Shown: positions 23,420 through 25,295 of the stretch, one piece after another | How the letters are laid out: each line of letters starts with the position of its first letter | Position numbering within the stretch: position 1 is the first letter of the stretch | IMG/VR virus record: IMGVR_UViG_3300025085_000171 | Span: 1 to 25,295 of that record | Direction: 5' to 3' (one strand) | Source: a virus | Length of the DNA stretch: 25,295 nucleotides | Notes under the pieces: generated by a model | The model's database searches: none | What the model was told of the DNA's origin: nothing | The model's input: only the letters and a program-made list of their open reading frames with translations | Program-made: the position numbers and the translations under genes

Positions 23420-23801
23420 TGGATTCTGATCGAGCGATTGTTGAGGCTTCGTTTTGGATCTTTTTCAGTGCCGTAGGGCCAAGTTCTTCCAGAAGAATGC
23501 GTAGAAAGTGATCCTGATACCGCTGGTCGTAACCTTTGGGCAAAGGCTTTTTAATACTCTCAATCTTAGTCGCAAACTGCATTGAGATTCTTAGTTTTTT
23601 CTTTGCCCGGTACTCCCATTCACTATCCGGGGTGTGCCCGTATTTCTTCTCAAAAGTTGACACTTCGTCGAGTTGAGTACGGATGTCATCGATGCAACCA
23701 ATAAGCTCTTCGTAGAACTTATTTAATTCGCTTGTTTCCAGGAAAGGAAGTTCAGTAGTTAAGACTGGTCTTGCGAGTGAGTTGCTGTTGTAAATTGCCA
23801 T
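23412..23801 (-). CDS. Hypothetical helical protein (129 aa)
   Basis: 129 aa. Mostly helical: SELNKFYEELIGCIDDIRTQ, then LDEVSTFEKKYGHTP, a basic stretch AKKKLRISMQFATKIESIKK and a C-terminal helix (HFLRILLEELGPTALKKIQN). It starts ten bases after a GC-rich hairpin and has no clear Shine-Dalgarno. It sits between the SSB-like gene and the small genes before thyX. I do not recognise a family; a coiled-coil or DNA-associated early protein is possible because of the basic patch. It overlaps the next gene by eight bases. Confidence 0.75.
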   Translation of the reverse strand: MAIYNSNSLARPVLTTELPFLETSELNKFYEELIGCIDDIRTQLDEVSTFEKKYGHTPDSEWEYRAKKKLRISMQFATKIESIKKPLPKGYDQRYQDHFLRILLEELGPTALKKIQNEASTIARSESNE

Positions 23802-23811
23802 TTTAAGATAA

Positions 23812-23830
23812 GGGGCAGAAATACTGCCCC
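23812..23830 (-). terminator. GC-rich hairpin after the SSB-like gene
   Basis: A perfect 7-bp stem (GGGGCAG / CTGCCCC, 23812-23818 with 23824-23830) has a 5-base loop. Read on the - strand it is followed by TTATCTTAAA and then the next ATG at 23801. It could be a weak terminator or attenuator that makes the SSB-like gene more abundant than the genes after it, or a structure that limits initiation of the 129-aa gene. Confidence 0.5.
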
Positions 23831-23840
23831 CGGTAGAGGT

Positions 23841-24209
23841 TTAGAAAAAGTCGTCTACAACGTTCCCGTCAGTGGCCTTGGCCACAGACTGGGCGGCGTC
23901 GTTGACAGCGCCTTCAGCGTTTTTCTCGTACTTGTAGTGAGGCTTGAAGCTCAGGCTGAGGTAAGTTTTACCGCTTGCTGATTGCTTCTTCCAACCGCTG
24001 ATGGCGAGAGGAATTTCATTGCGCTCACCAAGAGGCTTGCCTTGCATGATGTACTCAGCTAGCTGGTAAGCCTGAGAGGCAGAAATGTTCACGACGCCTT
24101 CATACTGGGGGTAAGACTTTTGGGAGTCAAAGCGATCTCCCATCCTTTTTTTAACTTCCTCAATCGGTTGATTGAACAAGGCACCGTTTACTGAAAATGA
24201 ATCGGTCAT
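23841..24209 (-). CDS. SSB-like single-stranded DNA-binding protein (probable)
   Basis: 122 aa. The central part reads YEGVVNISASQAYQLAEYIM, then EIPLAISGWKKQSASGKTYL and SLSFKPHYKYE, strand-rich with aromatic and basic residues as in small OB-fold proteins. The C-terminus is acidic and ends VVDDFF (117-122), like the acidic aromatic-tipped tail that SSB proteins use to recruit partners. The tail is seen directly; the OB fold and DNA binding are inferred. It lies between recombination-type genes and the nucleotide-metabolism genes. The start overlaps the previous stop (ATGA), and a hairpin follows the gene. Confidence 0.58.
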   Translation of the reverse strand: MTDSFSVNGALFNQPIEEVKKRMGDRFDSQKSYPQYEGVVNISASQAYQLAEYIMQGKPLGERNEIPLAISGWKKQSASGKTYLSLSFKPHYKYEKNAEGAVNDAAQSVAKATDGNVVDDFF

Positions 24210-24481
24210 GATTTTGCTTTACAGATGATGTAGCAGCCTTTTTGGGCCGAATGGGACTGAACTGAATACCTGTAGTTGTCAGACTCCTTGGTCATGCGAC
24301 CAGCAATCTGAGCAATGGTGCTTGCTTTGTAGCCTTCGTCAAGCTCCTTGCAGTAATAAAGAACGAAAAGACTGGTCTCAGGCGTTAAAGCAGCAATTTG
24401 CTCCCGCAATGGAGTGGTTTTACTGTGTCGGCTTGTGCGTGCTGGAATATCAGCAGCACTGAGAACTTTAATAGAAGACAT
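24206..24481 (-). CDS. Small hypothetical protein (91 aa)
   Basis: 91 aa beginning SSIKVLSAADIPARTSRHSK, then TPLREQIAALTPETSLFVLY, KASTIAQIAGRMTKESDNYR and YSVQSHSAQKGCYIICKAK. The segment TIAQIAGRMTKESDNYRYSV looks like a short helix-turn-helix-like unit followed by a strand, so a small DNA-binding domain (winged-helix-like) is possible but unproven. It lies between the conserved recombination-associated gene and the SSB-like gene, with ATGA overlap to the latter and a 26-base gap upstream. No Shine-Dalgarno is evident. Confidence 0.72.
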   Translation of the reverse strand: MSSIKVLSAADIPARTSRHSKTTPLREQIAALTPETSLFVLYYCKELDEGYKASTIAQIAGRMTKESDNYRYSVQSHSAQKGCYIICKAKS

Positions 24482-24507
24482 GAAGGTCTTGGCTTGCGAA
24501 AAACACT

Positions 24508-25065
24508 TTAACTCAAGCTTGCGATTTTAGCAATAAGCTGACTGCATTCTTCCTCTGAAAGGTCGTTGGAAGCTCTGAGTTCAAGAATGCGCTGGCGAAT
24601 CGAATCAAGCTGTGACGGGTCAGCCTCTTCGATCTTTTTCATTGCAGGCTTGAATACACCTGTAGGGTGCAGCTTCTGCACAATTTTGCGTCGCTTGGGC
24701 GGGGTCCATTCGCAGCTGATTTCTGCGTCAATCTCAGGGCTCCCATAGATGCGAATGCAGGGTTCATTTTTGCGAAGAGGGTGGGGCATGACCTGATTGG
24801 TCGCGTAAAAAGTGACGCGCTTCCCAGGCCACAAAGCCACATCGTTACCCAGAAGCTTGATCAATGGAATGGCATTGATTTTGGCCAATGTCAGTTCAGG
24901 GTTGATTTCCTGAAACGACATGATCGTCTGCAGCTTGGGCTCCTGATCGTCGAAGGTCACTTCGGCTGTGCGAACACCCTTTACAGTCAGCGTCATGCGG
25001 CCAGAAGCTGGAAACATAAATGCCTTGAGCCAAGGCTCATTCATTAAGTCACCTACGAACTCCAT
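24508..25065 (-). CDS. Conserved phage protein associated with recombination genes
   Basis: 185 aa. The middle reads ELTLAKINAIPLIKLLGNDV, ALWPGKRVTFYATNQV and KNEPCIRIYGSPEI, which matches a widespread phage protein pattern (L-x-L-x-K-x-N-A ... G-x-D ... W-x-G-K-R-I-T-x-Y ... R-I) that I know from regions with phage exonucleases and recombinases. The biochemical role is unknown. The C-terminal ~60 residues are a charged helix (QLDSIRQRILELRAS, SEEECSQLIAKIASL). ATG 25065 has GGAGGGA five bases upstream and overlaps the previous stop by one base. Confidence 0.72.
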   Translation of the reverse strand: MEFVGDLMNEPWLKAFMFPASGRMTLTVKGVRTAEVTFDDQEPKLQTIMSFQEINPELTLAKINAIPLIKLLGNDVALWPGKRVTFYATNQVMPHPLRKNEPCIRIYGSPEIDAEISCEWTPPKRRKIVQKLHPTGVFKPAMKKIEEADPSQLDSIRQRILELRASNDLSEEECSQLIAKIASLS

Positions 25066-25295
25066 CAGACTCCCTCCAGCAGATCAGAAACGTCAGTGTC
25101 ATTCGCTGGATCATCAACCTGGAACCAGCGTGGAGCTTCCATGGTATTGATGCCCCACGATGGCCATTCATTGGTGCCACGGCAGGCTTTGATGCCTGCG
25201 ATGGCATCGTTGCGACGCTGACGACCAACCTCTAGTAGCTCATCGCTAATGATGTTCACCGAATAGTTGAACGGATAAGCCCACTCGTAAGCCAG
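25065..25295 (-). CDS. Probable PD-(D/E)XK exonuclease, C-terminal part only
   Basis: 76 codons are visible before the stop; the frame runs off the right edge, so the N-terminus and catalytic core are missing. A GTG at 25259 could be a start, but the 12 residues before it (LAYEWAYPFNYS) are protein-like, so the gene is longer. ELLEVGRQRRNDAIAGIKAC, then NEWPSWG and EAPRWFQVDD match the C-terminal pattern of RecE/exonuclease VIII-like nucleases (G-x(n)-I-x-x-C ... WP-x-(Y/W)-G ... PxW). This would resect double-stranded DNA for recombination. The catalytic residues lie outside the window, so the call is an inference. Confidence 0.52.
   Translation of the reverse strand: MAYEWAYPFNYSVNIISDELLEVGRQRRNDAIAGIKACRGTNEWPSWGINTMEAPRWFQVDDPANDTDVSDLLEGV

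Overview
The window looks like part of a tailed phage genome with a long non-contractile (siphovirus-type) tail. It most closely resembles phages of picocyanobacteria (Synechococcus/Prochlorococcus). I base this on the tail tube, hub and fibre proteins, whose sequence style I recognise from cyanophages, on a FAD-dependent thymidylate synthase of the cyanobacterial/cyanophage type, and on many starts without a clear Shine-Dalgarno sequence. No database search was possible. I see no integrase, repressor, tRNA or CRISPR array.

Bases 1-18269 (+ strand) form the tail module, in nearly the same order as lambda. It holds a tail-terminator-like gene (cut by the window edge), a small overlapping ORF, the major tail tube protein, a transcription terminator, the tail assembly chaperone pair joined by a programmed -1 frameshift, the tape measure protein, a minor/distal tail protein and a large gpJ-like hub. 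A conserved 126-aa tail protein and two proteins sharing a tube-like domain follow. Then comes a fibre/adhesion block: a 1206-aa fibre protein, a VWA-like protein with a MIDAS motif, a 752-aa fibre with head-domain-like 17-residue repeats, and a 224-aa structural protein.

Bases 18259-20113 (+) look like a lysis cassette: a 49-aa soluble protein, an 88-aa membrane-anchored coiled-coil protein, a 49-aa single-span membrane protein, a small basic protein and a two-domain endolysin (glucosaminidase plus zinc peptidase M15). A dCTP deaminase gene and an HNH endonuclease gene follow on the same strand.

Bases 21281-25295 are all on the - strand and converge on the late block, with a 41-bp antisense overlap. 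Read in the direction of transcription (right to left), this early/metabolic block holds the C-terminus of a probable PD-(D/E)XK exonuclease, a conserved phage protein usually found near recombination genes, a small hypothetical gene, an SSB-like protein, three small genes, thyX, an SH3/KOW-like small protein and three further small genes. Most of the genes are chained by ATGA-type overlaps. dCTP deaminase (dCTP to dUTP) and ThyX (dUMP to dTMP) would together push host pyrimidines toward dTTP, while the exonuclease and SSB-like proteins suggest a recombination/replication module continuing beyond the right edge.

There is no gene-free stretch longer than 300 bases. The longest gaps are 1479-1665 (terminator) and 21965-22082 (hairpin).
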